Shown piece after piece: positions 7,853 through 16,484 of a DNA stretch of 40,371 bases. The notes beneath the pieces were generated by a model. It was not told the DNA's origin. It made no database searches and was given only the letters and a program-made list of their open reading frames with translations. How positions within the stretch are numbered: position 1 is the stretch's first letter; the number at the start of each line of letters is the position of its first letter. Origin of the DNA: an uncultured Alphaproteobacteria bacterium (GTDB taxonomy: Bacteria; Pseudomonadota; Alphaproteobacteria; HIMB59); contig CACKFO010000011.1 in assembly GCA_902599405.1 (NCBI GenBank), positions 1 to 40,371 of the forward strand, given 5' to 3'. The position numbers were made by a program, and so were the translations under genes.

Positions 7853-8637
7853 TACCTATAATTGGAGTTGCTGGTGATGCGCAAGCTTCATTTTTCGCAA
7901 ATTTTTGTTTTAATAAAGGTGACACTAAAATTACGACAGGAACTGGTTTTAACATTCAAACAAATATTGGTAATGAAATGGTTATCGATGAAAATTCACT
8001 AACCTCCCTGGCTTTCACAAATGATAAAGAGAATATCTACGCATTAGAATGCCTAAACTCATTTGCTGGAGGAACAATTTCATGGCTTAAAAATAATTTA
8101 AAATTAATTAGTAAGGCTGAAGATAGTGAAATCTTATCAAAAAAAGAAAAAGATAATAATGGGGTCTATTTAATACCTGCCTTTTCAGGGCTAGGTCCTC
8201 CATTTTGGATAACCGACGCTAGGGCTGCATTCTTTGGAATAAGTGCTTCTACAAATACCAATCATTTAGTTAGAGCTGGACTAGAGTCTGTAGCTTATCA
8301 AATGGTTGTGTATTTAGAGTTTATGAAAAAATCAAGAAATCTAAATTTAAAAAACTTATCTGTTGATGGTGGTATGGTTAAAAATAAGTTTTTCCTTCAA
8401 CTTATTAGTAACCTTTTAGAAATTGAGTTAAATATTCCTAAAATGGAGGATATGTCATCTTATGGTGCGTTACTTTTTGGAATGCAATATTATCATAATT
8501 TAAAAAATACAAGTGATTTAAAGGATTTTAAGGTAAAAAACTCTAAAATTACCCCTAATAAAGATGATACAATCAGAAATTCATTTAATTCCTGGAAAGA
8601 AATAGTTGATAAACATTTCGTGAAAAATCAAGACTAA
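7846..8637 (+). pseudogene. FGGY kinase, C-terminal remnant (5'-truncated)
   Basis: 263 residues from a TTG codon, covering only the second actin-like domain of a glycerol-kinase-like FGGY kinase. It starts at the IPIIGVAGDAQASFF motif (around residue 255 of a full enzyme) and includes VYLIPAFSGLGPPFW, GLESVAYQM, VDGGMVKN and MSSYGALLFG. The N-terminal domain with the phosphate-1 loop is absent and a TAG (7840-7842) closes the frame just upstream. Homology begins exactly where the iolG-like remnant ends on the opposite strand, so both genes are cut at one point. An FGGY N-terminus exists at 199-1 on the minus strand. It lies directly upstream of frcB. Confidence 0.85.
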
Positions 8638-8660
8638 AAAATTAAAATTTAACTAGCAAG

Positions 8661-8705
8661 TTGACATGACAATAGGATATTCTGAACATAACTATATAAA
8701 GGAGG
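8661..8705 (+). promoter_or_regulatory. frcB leader: consensus -35 hexamer and strong ribosome-binding site
   Basis: TTGACA (8661-8666) is a perfect -35 hexamer, but no good -10 sits at the right spacing, so the promoter is tentative. AAAGGAGG ending at 8705 is a strong Shine-Dalgarno site and decides the start of frcB at ATG 8714 rather than the ATG at 8666. Confidence 0.35.
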
Positions 8706-8713
8706 AAATAACT

Positions 8714-9748
8714 ATGAGAAAATTATCTCTAGTTCTAGCTTCACTTATGGTTGCTGCTTTTACTTTTGCTACTATGCCAGCAAAAGCAGGAAGCCATGCT
8801 GTTGAAGCTTGTTTAATTACTAAAACAGACATCAACCCTTTCTTCGTTAAAATGAAAGAGGGAGCAGAAGCGAGAGCTAATGAATTAGGTGTCAAATTAT
8901 CATTCTTTGCGGGTAAAGTTGACGGTGACCACGAGACTCAAGTAAGAGCTATTGAGACTTGTATTGCTTCAGGTGCAAAAGGTATTTTAATTGCTGCATC
9001 TGACACAAAAGCTATTGTTACTCCATTAAAAAATGCTCAAGACAATGGTTTACTAGTCATTGCACTTGACACACCACTAGAGCCAATTACAGCTGCAGAC
9101 TCTACTTTTGCAACTGATAACTTCAAGGCAGGTGAATTAGGTGGAGCATGGGTTGCTGCAAAGTTAGGAGCAGATGCTGCTAATGCCAAAATTGCAATGT
9201 TAGACCTTAACGAGAGTCAACCTTCTGTTGGTGTTCTTAGAGATCAAGGTTTCTTATCTGGATTTGGTATCGATGTAAAAGATGTTTCCAGATGGGGAGA
9301 TGAAGATGATCCAAGAATTATCTGTAATGAAGTTACAAACGGTAACGAAGAAGGTGGAAGAACTGCAATGGAAAAATGTCTGCAAAAAGACCCAGACATA
9401 AACGTTGTGTACACTATTAATGAGCCAGCAGCTGTTGGTGCTTATGAGGCATTAAAAGCAGTTGGAAAAGATGATGGTAGCGTTCTTATTGCTTCAGTTG
9501 ACGGAGGTTGCCCAGGTGTAGCTGACGTTGAAAGAGGAATTATAGGTGCTACATCTCAGCAATACCCATTATTAATGGCTTCACTTGGTGTTGAGGCTAT
9601 TAAAGCTTGGGCTGAAGATGGTTCAAAGCCTGAAAATACTCCAGGTCTTGACTTCTTTAACACTGGTGTGAACTTAGTTACAGATGATGCTGCTAGCGGA
9701 GTTCCATCAATTAGTGTCAAAGAAGGTATGGATAGATGTTGGGGTTAA
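8714..9748 (+). CDS. frcB: Fructose-type ABC transporter periplasmic binding protein
   Basis: 344 residues from ATG 8714. The signal peptide is about residues 1-25 with an AKA cleavage site. The mature sequence is a type-1 sugar-binding protein closely resembling FrcB of rhizobia: [17 protein letters not shown], then [31 protein letters not shown], and VDGGCPGV near the hinge. It delivers fructose, possibly also ribose or mannose, to the permease and ATPase at 9808-11666. The start is chosen by AAAGGAGG eight bases upstream; the 16 residues before it in the longer frame are not signal-peptide-like. A stable hairpin follows the stop. Fructokinase and phosphofructokinase at 21062-23068 support fructose as the cargo. 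Confidence 0.92.
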   Translation: MRKLSLVLASLMVAAFTFATMPAKAGSHAVEACLITKTDINPFFVKMKEGAEARANELGVKLSFFAGKVDGDHETQVRAIETCIASGAKGILIAASDTKAIVTPLKNAQDNGLLVIALDTPLEPITAADSTFATDNFKAGELGGAWVAAKLGADAANAKIAMLDLNESQPSVGVLRDQGFLSGFGIDVKDVSRWGDEDDPRIICNEVTNGNEEGGRTAMEKCLQKDPDINVVYTINEPAAVGAYEALKAVGKDDGSVLIASVDGGCPGVADVERGIIGATSQQYPLLMASLGVEAIKAWAEDGSKPENTPGLDFFNTGVNLVTDDAASGVPSISVKEGMDRCWG

Positions 9749-9764
9749 TCCAATAATTTTATTA

Positions 9765-9790
9765 TTCAGGGCAGATTATTCTGCCCTGAA
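9765..9790 (+). terminator. Stable hairpin between frcB and frcC
   Basis: A perfect 10-bp stem (9765-9774 pairing with 9781-9790) with a six-base loop. The following T-run is interrupted, with the six Ts arriving about ten bases later. It is more likely an mRNA-stabilising or attenuating element than a full terminator, and mirrors the hairpin after the other binding-protein gene. Confidence 0.7.
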
Positions 9791-9807
9791 GTTATGATAT
9801 TTTTTAA

Positions 9808-10902
9808 ATGAATAAAGTTTCTGATGACATTTCTAAAGATCTAAAAGATCAACCTAAATTCACAACTGATATAGGAGAAAAAGATCAAGATCATCACTCT
9901 TTTGATTTAGGTGAACAAACTACACTAAAAAAAATTCAACATTTTCTTCACGGTAATCCAACAATAGTTCCTGTTATTATTTTAATATTAAGCGTTATTG
10001 CATTTGGCTTCATCGCTGGAGGAAAATTTTTCTCTGCTTTTAATTTATCTCTGATTGTACAACAAGTTACAATTGTCGGTATTCTTGCAGCTGCTCAAAC
10101 TTTAATAATATTAACTGCTGGAATTGATTTAAGTGTTGCTGCAATGATGGTTTTAGCATCAGTATTTATGGGTAAGCTTTCTGTTGAAATGGGAGTTCCA
10201 ACCCTCCCAGCAATAGCAGTAGGGTTTATCTCTGGTATTGCAACAGGCGCTTTCAATGGGATACTGGTAACTCGCTTAAGATTGCCTCCGTTTATAGTTA
10301 CTTTAGGAACTTGGAATATATTTTTTGCACTAGTAATATTCTTTACTGGATCTCAATCTATTAGAAGCTCCGATATTGAAGTAAATGCTCCTCTTCTGCA
10401 CTTTTGGGGAGAGAGAATAAATCTTGGGGGTTTTGTATTCACTTACGGTGCGTTCCTCATGATTGGTATTTTCGTTTTTCTCTGGTTTTTACTCAATAAA
10501 ACTGCTTGGGGGAGGCATGTATACGCAATTGGCGATGATAAGGAGGCTGCTGAGTTATCAGGTATTAGAACTGATAGGATGTTAGTTTCAATTTATGCTG
10601 TTGCTGGTCTTGTTGTTGCTATTGGAGCATGGGTTTCCATAGGTAGAGTTGGTTCAGTGTCTCCAACATCTTTTTATGAGGGTAACTTAGACTCCATCAC
10701 AGCTGTTGTGATAGGTGGAACTTCTCTTTTTGGTGGAAGGGGCACTATAATTGGCTCTTTATTTGGAGCTTTGATTGTGGGTGTATTTAGCTCAGGTCTG
10801 TCCATAGCAGGTCTTGATGTATTGTGGCAAAGATTTGCTTTAGGTTGTCTTATTATAGTAGCTGTTGGAATAGATCAATGGATAAGAAAGGTCTCAGCAT
10901 AA
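9808..10902 (+). CDS. frcC: Fructose-type ABC transporter permease
   Basis: A 364-residue multi-spanning permease of the RbsC/FrcC family with a long cytoplasmic N-terminus (about 50 hydrophilic residues). Family motifs: AGIDLSVAAMMVL, RLPPFIVTLGTWNIF, DDKEAAELSGIRTDR and TAVVIGGTSLFGGRGTI. It is normal length for the family, unlike the paralogue at 4144. It forms the membrane channel of the FrcBCA importer. Its TAA shares one base with the ATG of the ATPase gene (TAATG, 10900-10904), implying coupled translation. Confidence 0.94.
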   Translation: MNKVSDDISKDLKDQPKFTTDIGEKDQDHHSFDLGEQTTLKKIQHFLHGNPTIVPVIILILSVIAFGFIAGGKFFSAFNLSLIVQQVTIVGILAAAQTLIILTAGIDLSVAAMMVLASVFMGKLSVEMGVPTLPAIAVGFISGIATGAFNGILVTRLRLPPFIVTLGTWNIFFALVIFFTGSQSIRSSDIEVNAPLLHFWGERINLGGFVFTYGAFLMIGIFVFLWFLLNKTAWGRHVYAIGDDKEAAELSGIRTDRMLVSIYAVAGLVVAIGAWVSIGRVGSVSPTSFYEGNLDSITAVVIGGTSLFGGRGTIIGSLFGALIVGVFSSGLSIAGLDVLWQRFALGCLIIVAVGIDQWIRKVSA

Positions 10903-11666
10903 TGCAGCCAGTGCTAGTAGCAAATAAGTTGTCAAAAAAATACGGTAAAGTTGTTGCACTCGATAGTGCTGATTTAGAGCTTTATCCAGGTGAGGTTTTG
11001 GGAGTAATTGGAGACAATGGTGCTGGAAAATCTACACTAATTAAGGTGTTATGTGGTGCTGTTATCCCTGATAGTGGTGAAATATTGCTTGATGGAAATA
11101 AAGTTACTTTTACATCACCTATAGAGGCAAGAAAATTAGGTATCGAAACTGTTTATCAGAACCTTGCACTTTCACCTGCTTTATCAATCACTGATAATAT
11201 GTTTTTAGGCAGAGAAATTAGACAAAAAGGTTTTATGGGTAGTTTTTTAAAATTTTTAGATAAAAAAGCAATGGCAGATGAAGCTAGAAAACGACTGTCT
11301 GATCTTGGTCTATTAACCATACAAAATATAAATCAATTAGTTGAAACATTGTCTGGAGGCCAACGGCAAGGTGTTGCAGTTGCAAGAGCAACATCATTTG
11401 GAACTAAAGTCGTTATTATGGATGAGCCTACTGCCGCACTAGGTGTCAAAGAAAGTAGAAGAGTTTTAGAATTAATCGGTGAGGTGAGGTCTAGAGGAAT
11501 TCCCATCATATTAATTTCTCATAACATGCCTCATGTTTTTGAAGTAGCCGATAGAATACATATTCATAGACTTGGAACCCGATTATGTGTAATTGACCCA
11601 AAGAAACATGAAATGTCTGATGCTGTCGCATATATGACAGGTGCTAAGCAACCACCTCAAGATTAA
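10902..11666 (+). CDS. frcA: Fructose-type ABC transporter ATPase
   Basis: 254 residues from ATG 10902, chosen because it overlaps the frcC stop by one base and matches the usual FrcA N-terminus; a longer frame from 10824 would overlap frcC by 79 bases. Walker A is GDNGAGKST (37-45), Q-loop Q86, signature SGGQRQ (151-156), Walker B IMDEP with D174/E175, switch H207. It is a single-domain ATPase acting as a dimer. The gene ends at 11666, its stop overlapping the stop of the convergent frcK-like gene within a shared TTAA. Confidence 0.95.
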   Translation: MQPVLVANKLSKKYGKVVALDSADLELYPGEVLGVIGDNGAGKSTLIKVLCGAVIPDSGEILLDGNKVTFTSPIEARKLGIETVYQNLALSPALSITDNMFLGREIRQKGFMGSFLKFLDKKAMADEARKRLSDLGLLTIQNINQLVETLSGGQRQGVAVARATSFGTKVVIMDEPTAALGVKESRRVLELIGEVRSRGIPIILISHNMPHVFEVADRIHIHRLGTRLCVIDPKKHEMSDAVAYMTGAKQPPQD

Positions 11667-12301
11667 TTTATTAAATTAAATTCAGCAGAAATACTTTTAC
11701 TAATAACATTTAATCCATTTGGAAGATCATTTTTATAAACTTTATTTTTAATTTGATCATTAGATAGCCCATAACTCTCCCATCTTTCAATTAATCTTTT
11801 TTCTAAAATATCTTTATTGCAATCAATCATTATAGTTGTGTCAAAAAAATTATGAATTTTTCTCCATGGTTCTTGATCAAGCAATAAATAATTACCCTCT
11901 ACTATTATAATTTTTGTATTCTCAGATATGACTAATGCAGATGATCTTGATAGTTCTAATGATCTATCAAAGATAGGAACAATTACTTCACCCTCGTTTT
12001 TTAATCTTAATAAACAATTTAATAAACCTAGTACATCAAATGTTTCCGGTGCCCCTTTTCTCTCAATCAATTTTTTTTTCTCAAGAATATTATTATCTAG
12101 ATGGAAACCATCCATTTGAAGAACACTTGATTTGTGGTTTTTTGATATTAGTTCAGACTTTAATTTTTCAGATATTGTGCTTTTTCCAGATGCTGGCGCT
12201 CCTGAAATTGCAATAAAATAACGACTTTGATTAATTTTAATAACATTTTCTAATATTTTGTTTACTAATTCAGGGAATTCTATTCTTTGGTTACTAGACA
12301 T
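11663..12301 (-). CDS. FrcK-like P-loop kinase (uridine kinase / phosphoribulokinase superfamily)
   Basis: 212 residues. The P-loop GAPASGKST (34-42), MDGFHLDN, RKGAPETFD and IIVEGNYLLL are hallmarks of the uridine-kinase-like family that includes FrcK, the fourth gene of rhizobial frcBCAK operons. Phosphorylation of a sugar or nucleoside is expected, but the true substrate of FrcK-type proteins is not settled to my knowledge. It overlaps the upstream xylulokinase gene by eight bases and so belongs to a xylB-frcK operon. It is next to frcA but in the opposite direction, so the usual frcBCAK order has been rearranged. Confidence 0.85.
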   Translation of the reverse strand: MSSNQRIEFPELVNKILENVIKINQSRYFIAISGAPASGKSTISEKLKSELISKNHKSSVLQMDGFHLDNNILEKKKLIERKGAPETFDVLGLLNCLLRLKNEGEVIVPIFDRSLELSRSSALVISENTKIIIVEGNYLLLDQEPWRKIHNFFDTTIMIDCNKDILEKRLIERWESYGLSNDQIKNKVYKNDLPNGLNVISKSISAEFNLIN

Positions 12302-13748
12302 TTTTTCCTAAATAAAAGCTTTTCCACCTTAAAAATCTGTCTTTTAAGATATCCCTTTGAATTTCATTCTTACCTATAATTTTTTTGACTTTTGGAAGAC
12401 TAAGGGCTTCTCTTGGTTTTAAATTATTGTAACCAAGAAATGCTATTCTAGCAGCACCAAAAGCAGCCATTGTATCTGAAGCATCTGTTATAGATAAATC
12501 TCTCTCCATCAATGAAGCAAGTATTTGTATCCAGCTATCATTTCTAGAACCACCTCCTATTACAAAGATGTTATCTAACTTTATACCTGTCTTAACTAAG
12601 GAAGAATAATTATCATACAAACCGAAAGAAATACCTTCTATTAAACTGTAGATTAATGTATCTCGATTAGTGTCAATACTCATTTCGTGAAAACTTGCTC
12701 TTATATGAGGGTCATTAATTGGGGTTCTCTCACCTGTCAGATAAGGAAGATAATAAGGGTATCTATTTATTTCAGAAAAATTATTTAAAACAGAACTTAA
12801 CACTTTATTAATCTCATCAATTGATGAATTAAAATTATTTATAAACCAATTAACATTTGAGGTACAAGAGAGCATCACTGACATAAGATGCCATGTTTCT
12901 GGTAAGCAGTGGCAAAAGGAATGTATAGCATCATCATAATTTTTTAAAAAATTTTTTGTTGAACCAAAAATTACACCAGAAGTACCCAAAGATAATGAAG
13001 CATTTCCCTCTTGGTAAAGCCCTAATCCAACAGCGGCTGCAGCATTATCTCCTGCTCCACCAAATACTTTGCAAGAGTTATTAAAGCCATATTTTTCTGC
13101 AATATCTTTTTTAATTACACCTGTTTGATCAGTCCCCTCACAAGTTTTAGGCATTTGCGAGATATCCATTGAGCCAATGTCTAAAAGTTTATTAGACCAA
13201 GTTCTATTTTTAACATCTAACCAATAAGTGCCTGCTGCGTCTGACAAATCACTAAAAAACTCTCCCGTTAAATAAAACCTTAAATAGTCTTTCGGCAATA
13301 AAACCTTTGCAATTGATTTAAAATTTTCACTTTCGTGTTCTTTCATCCATAAGATTTTTGGAGATGTAAAACCAGGCATTGCTATATTTCCAGCTATATC
13401 CATAACAGTTTCGTCAGCCATAATTTGACTGCACTGCTTAAAACTACGTGTATCATTCCAAAGTATACATGGCCTTATGACCTTATAATTTTTATCAATA
13501 CAAGTTGCACCATGCATATGTCCGGAAAAAGATACAGCTTTAATCTGCGATAAATCAAATTTTAAAACAATTTGTTTGATACACTGATCTAACGCTTTTA
13601 TCCAAAATGATGGATCTTGTTCTGACCAGCCATTTTGAGGCGTGGACAGTGGTATATCTTCACTAATAACACTCAACAAAATTTCTTGTTCTTCTCCAAG
13701 TAGCAAACACTTCATCGAAGAAGTACCAAGATCAATACCTAAATACAT
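12294..13748 (-). CDS. xylB: Xylulokinase
   Basis: A 484-residue full-length FGGY kinase of XylB type. N-terminal phosphate-1 loop IDLGTSSMK with D6, FSGHMHGAT (74-82), LWNDTR (97-101), catalytic base D234 in GGAGDNAAAAVG, and GGGSRNDSWIQI near the C-terminus. The key residues match E. coli XylB (D6, D233). It phosphorylates D-xylulose to D-xylulose-5-phosphate for the pentose phosphate pathway. A D-lyxose isomerase 2 kb away could supply D-xylulose. It is the first gene of a two-gene minus-strand operon and is divergent from the aldolase-like gene at 13809 (60 bases between). Confidence 0.9.
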   Translation of the reverse strand: MYLGIDLGTSSMKCLLLGEEQEILLSVISEDIPLSTPQNGWSEQDPSFWIKALDQCIKQIVLKFDLSQIKAVSFSGHMHGATCIDKNYKVIRPCILWNDTRSFKQCSQIMADETVMDIAGNIAMPGFTSPKILWMKEHESENFKSIAKVLLPKDYLRFYLTGEFFSDLSDAAGTYWLDVKNRTWSNKLLDIGSMDISQMPKTCEGTDQTGVIKKDIAEKYGFNNSCKVFGGAGDNAAAAVGLGLYQEGNASLSLGTSGVIFGSTKNFLKNYDDAIHSFCHCLPETWHLMSVMLSCTSNVNWFINNFNSSIDEINKVLSSVLNNFSEINRYPYYLPYLTGERTPINDPHIRASFHEMSIDTNRDTLIYSLIEGISFGLYDNYSSLVKTGIKLDNIFVIGGGSRNDSWIQILASLMERDLSITDASDTMAAFGAARIAFLGYNNLKPREALSLPKVKKIIGKNEIQRDILKDRFLRWKSFYLGKNV

Positions 13749-13796
13749 TTTTATATTATATAGAGAATAAAACTATTTTCTATTTTTAGAATTGAG

Positions 13797-13808
13797 TATA
13801 ATCAAATC
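13797..13808 (+). promoter_or_regulatory. Candidate leaderless promoter (TATAAT close to ATG)
   Basis: A perfect TATAAT (13797-13802) lies six bases before the ATG at 13809. Initiation seven or so bases downstream would start the mRNA at the ATG itself. The -35 is poor. The same arrangement, TATAATCAA then ATG twelve bases after the first T, recurs at 16473. Confidence 0.4.
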
Positions 13809-14801
13809 ATGAATAAGTCTTTAGATAAAAAAATTCTTAAAATAAAAAATAATAAATATTCTCCAAGAGACTTCATTATAGCAGATGCTAAAGATGGCGA
13901 TCTAGCAATGGGCATCACAACACCTGGATCAAAAAGAAATGAAAATGGGAAAGTACTAAAAGGATATAAAAACCTAGTAGATTACAAAAATGCAATGATA
14001 TCGATGACTAAATCTAATTTAGTAGATATTATGTTGATGTCTGCATCAGTTGGTGAAGATCTTGTAAAAAGAAATTTATTTAAAAATTCAAGTATTACAC
14101 CTGCTATTAGAATGAATGATACGACTGATATCTGGCTGATGAGAAATGGAAATTATAGAAAAACTAATCCTAGACCTTTTCGGTCTGCTCAAATGAACAA
14201 AGTAAGTAAATTAGTTAACCTTGGTTTATTTTCTATAACATTTTCTAATAATGTTGACTATGACCTTGCAATGTTAAATGCCTATAAAGAATATAGAATT
14301 GAGGCTTCTAAATATAAATTTAAACATTTTTTAGAAGTATTTAATTCCCCGATTGATCTAAATATGAACATAAGACAAATGGGTGATTACATTAACGATT
14401 GCATTATAAAAGCAATAGCTGGGCAGACTAAGGATGAGAGACCTCTTTTTTTGAAAATAGCTTACAATGGTCCAAAAGCAATGGAGGAGCTAGCCAGCTT
14501 CGATCCTGAAAATCTTATTGTTGGTATTCTTGGGGGTAGCAAGGGCACGACAAGAGATTGTTTTGAATTAATTAAAAAAGCCAGTCAATATGGTGCAAAA
14601 GTAGCTTTGTTTGGGAGAAAAATTAACTTAGCTGAAGATCCTATCTTATTAGTAAAAATTATGAGAGAAGTTGTTGAAAGTAACATTAAACCTAAGGATG
14701 CTGTAAAACTTTACCATTCTGAATTAAAGAAAAATAAACTCATACCCGACAGGAAACTTTTAAAAGACCTTGAGGTCACTGAAAAAGTTTTAAAATTATA
14801 A
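13809..14801 (+). CDS. Uncharacterised aldolase-like (TIM-barrel) protein
   Basis: 330 residues with no gene name I can assign. The pattern is that of a class I aldolase barrel (DeoC/LacD/DhnA-like): FIIADAKDGDLAMG near the N-terminus, a candidate Schiff-base lysine in FLKIAYNGPKAMEEL, a phosphate-site-like VGILGGSKGTTRD, and YGAKVALFGRKI followed by LYHSEL at the C-terminus. Class I aldolases of this fold cleave phosphorylated ketoses or deoxysugars. It stands alone on the plus strand, divergent from xylB and convergent with the pfkB-type kinase, overlapping that gene's end by six bases. A role on a product of the neighbouring kinases is inference. Confidence 0.6.
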   Translation: MNKSLDKKILKIKNNKYSPRDFIIADAKDGDLAMGITTPGSKRNENGKVLKGYKNLVDYKNAMISMTKSNLVDIMLMSASVGEDLVKRNLFKNSSITPAIRMNDTTDIWLMRNGNYRKTNPRPFRSAQMNKVSKLVNLGLFSITFSNNVDYDLAMLNAYKEYRIEASKYKFKHFLEVFNSPIDLNMNIRQMGDYINDCIIKAIAGQTKDERPLFLKIAYNGPKAMEELASFDPENLIVGILGGSKGTTRDCFELIKKASQYGAKVALFGRKINLAEDPILLVKIMREVVESNIKPKDAVKLYHSELKKNKLIPDRKLLKDLEVTEKVLKL

Positions 14802-15773
14802 TTTAGATATATTGGGTAAATTTCCAGAAGAGGCATTAACTTTCATCATAGATGTCCCAGCTGCATGAGCCTTTTTGAGAGTTTTTTTTATGTCCCAATT
14901 TTCATGTATTCCAAATATAAACGCTGCACAAAAAGCATCTCCAGCTCCAACTGAATTTATTACCCTGCTTTTTGGTAAAACCTTTGATTTAGTGTAAATT
15001 TTTTTTGATCTATCAAAATAGAGCGACTCAGTTGGACTATGAATAATAACTCCTCTAATAATACCCTTTTTGAAAACTTTACTGATTAACTTGATTAAGA
15101 TTTTTTGATTAAGTTTTTTATTGAAGTCGTAAATTTTTTTATTAAATAGTATCTCTGCTTCAATTTCATTCAAAAGCAAATAATCGGTGAATGGCAATGA
15201 GCTTTCAATAATATTTTTATATTTAGGGTGTTTATTTGAAACTAAATCTAAAACTGTTATTACATTTTTACTTTTAGCTTTTTTTAAAACTTTTGATAAA
15301 CGAGTTTTTTTGTCAACATCAAATTTGTCCAATTTTCCTAATAGTGTAATATATCCGACATAAAGAACTTTAGGTGAAATTTTTAATTGGTTAATTTTAA
15401 AATGTTTTTTATCAAGTAAGCTGTTTGCCCCTGGATAATATAAAAAAGTTCTTTCTTTTTGTTTTTCAAACATACAAACGGTATGAGAAGTAGAAATTTG
15501 CTTTGATACAATTAAATATTTAGTCTCTATTTTATTTTCTCTACAATGTTTTTTTATAATTGATGCATCTGTATCAAGTCCAATTGATCCCATTGCGTAC
15601 ATTGGATGTTTAAATCCTAAAGAATTTAAATCTGTCAAAACATTTGATGGACCTCCACCTACGCATTGAAAAGTATTAGAAATTGCTTCTAATTTACCTC
15701 TATCAGGTAAATTATCTATTTTGTATGTGGTATCTACACACCACATTCCAAGGCCAATTATACCTCTTTGCAT
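14796..15773 (-). CDS. PfkB-family sugar kinase
   Basis: 325 residues of the ribokinase/PfkB fold. Seen: GGGPSNVLTDL (39-49) for sugar binding and SVGAGDAFCAAF (274-285) with catalytic D279. It phosphorylates a monosaccharide or sugar phosphate using ATP; the family includes ribokinase, fructokinase, KDG kinase and tagatose-6-phosphate kinase, and specificity is not evident. Its ATG overlaps the stop of the upstream D-lyxose-isomerase-like gene by one base (TAATG), so the two form an operon and the kinase probably acts on that isomerase's ketose product (fructose or xylulose). Lysine-rich and AT-rich like its neighbours. Confidence 0.88.
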   Translation of the reverse strand: MQRGIIGLGMWCVDTTYKIDNLPDRGKLEAISNTFQCVGGGPSNVLTDLNSLGFKHPMYAMGSIGLDTDASIIKKHCRENKIETKYLIVSKQISTSHTVCMFEKQKERTFLYYPGANSLLDKKHFKINQLKISPKVLYVGYITLLGKLDKFDVDKKTRLSKVLKKAKSKNVITVLDLVSNKHPKYKNIIESSLPFTDYLLLNEIEAEILFNKKIYDFNKKLNQKILIKLISKVFKKGIIRGVIIHSPTESLYFDRSKKIYTKSKVLPKSRVINSVGAGDAFCAAFIFGIHENWDIKKTLKKAHAAGTSMMKVNASSGNLPNISKL

Positions 15774-16438
15774 TATATTTCATTCCAGAGAGGATGTATC
15801 GCAACTTCATCTTCTTCAATTTCAGTGAACCTTCCCACACTTTCTAAAAAATAATTATCTTTATTATCATCGTTGACTTGAGAAACCTCTCCTGCCATAA
15901 CCATTCCTGAACCCTCAGCTGAGTAAAATTTATGATATATGTTTCTTTCAACAGTGACGCTCTGGCCTCTTTTTAAAATCAATGGTTCTCTTGGTGCAAT
16001 GGAAACTATTTCACCATCAACAAGAACATCAATTTTAGAGCTTAATTCAATTTGATTTGAGTCTACTTCTAAAAATTCAATCACTAATTCCCCACCTCCC
16101 CGATTAATTATATCTTCCAGTTTTACCTTATGGCTATGAAAAGGAATTTCTTGGCCCTCTCTAATAAATAATAACTTTTCTGCATAGGGTTTGTCATCAT
16201 TGTTACCCTGTATTCCATTCCTTATACAAAACAAGGTGATGCCTTTTTTTTCAAATTCGCCTTTACCAAAATCAGTAACATCCCAGCCCATTTGATGATT
16301 TTTTAAATAATTTTTTAAGTTAGGATTATTGTTGTACTCTTCTTTAGACCAATAGCCCCATTTAGGTAGAACCCACGAATATCTATCGATCATATCTTTA
16401 GCTTCAGATATTGCAGCATTTATTTCAGATCTTTTCAT
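15773..16438 (-). CDS. D-lyxose (D-lyxose/D-mannose) ketol-isomerase, cupin fold
   Basis: 221 residues, matching the D-lyxose isomerase family in length and sequence. The metal-binding cupin motif is H101-x-H103-x4-E108 in IPFHSHKVKLEDI, followed by NRGGGELVIE, with the fourth ligand H169 in NIYHKFYS. Family members interconvert D-lyxose and D-xylulose and often D-mannose and D-fructose using Mn. It is translationally coupled to a PfkB kinase and near xylB, so both possible products have a kinase nearby. Start at ATG 16438; divergent from the dehydrogenase gene at 16485 with 46 bases between. Confidence 0.87.
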   Translation of the reverse strand: MKRSEINAAISEAKDMIDRYSWVLPKWGYWSKEEYNNNPNLKNYLKNHQMGWDVTDFGKGEFEKKGITLFCIRNGIQGNNDDKPYAEKLLFIREGQEIPFHSHKVKLEDIINRGGGELVIEFLEVDSNQIELSSKIDVLVDGEIVSIAPREPLILKRGQSVTVERNIYHKFYSAEGSGMVMAGEVSQVNDDNKDNYFLESVGRFTEIEEDEVAIHPLWNEI

Positions 16439-16449
16439 TTCAACTTAGA

Positions 16450-16484
16450 TTATCAAAAAAATAAATAATTGATATAATCAAGTA
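16450..16484 (+). promoter_or_regulatory. Candidate leaderless promoter
   Basis: TTATCA (16450-16455), a 17-base spacer, then TATAAT (16473-16478), ending six bases before the ATG at 16485. The predicted start point coincides with the start codon and no Shine-Dalgarno sequence is present. Confidence 0.45.

Noticed and set aside
7846-8637. A separate functional 263-residue kinase starting at TTG 7846
   Set aside because: It begins mid-fold at the GVAGD motif, lacks the entire phosphate-binding N-domain, and homology stops exactly at the junction with another truncated gene.
8666-8713. Longer N-terminus for frcB from ATG 8666
   Set aside because: The strong AAAGGAGG at 8698-8705 and the signal peptide both point to ATG 8714; 8666 also overlaps the TTGACA hexamer.
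10824-10901. Longer N-terminus for frcA overlapping frcC
   Set aside because: ATG 10902 gives the family-typical start and a TAATG overlap; the extra residues are frame-shifted frcC sequence.
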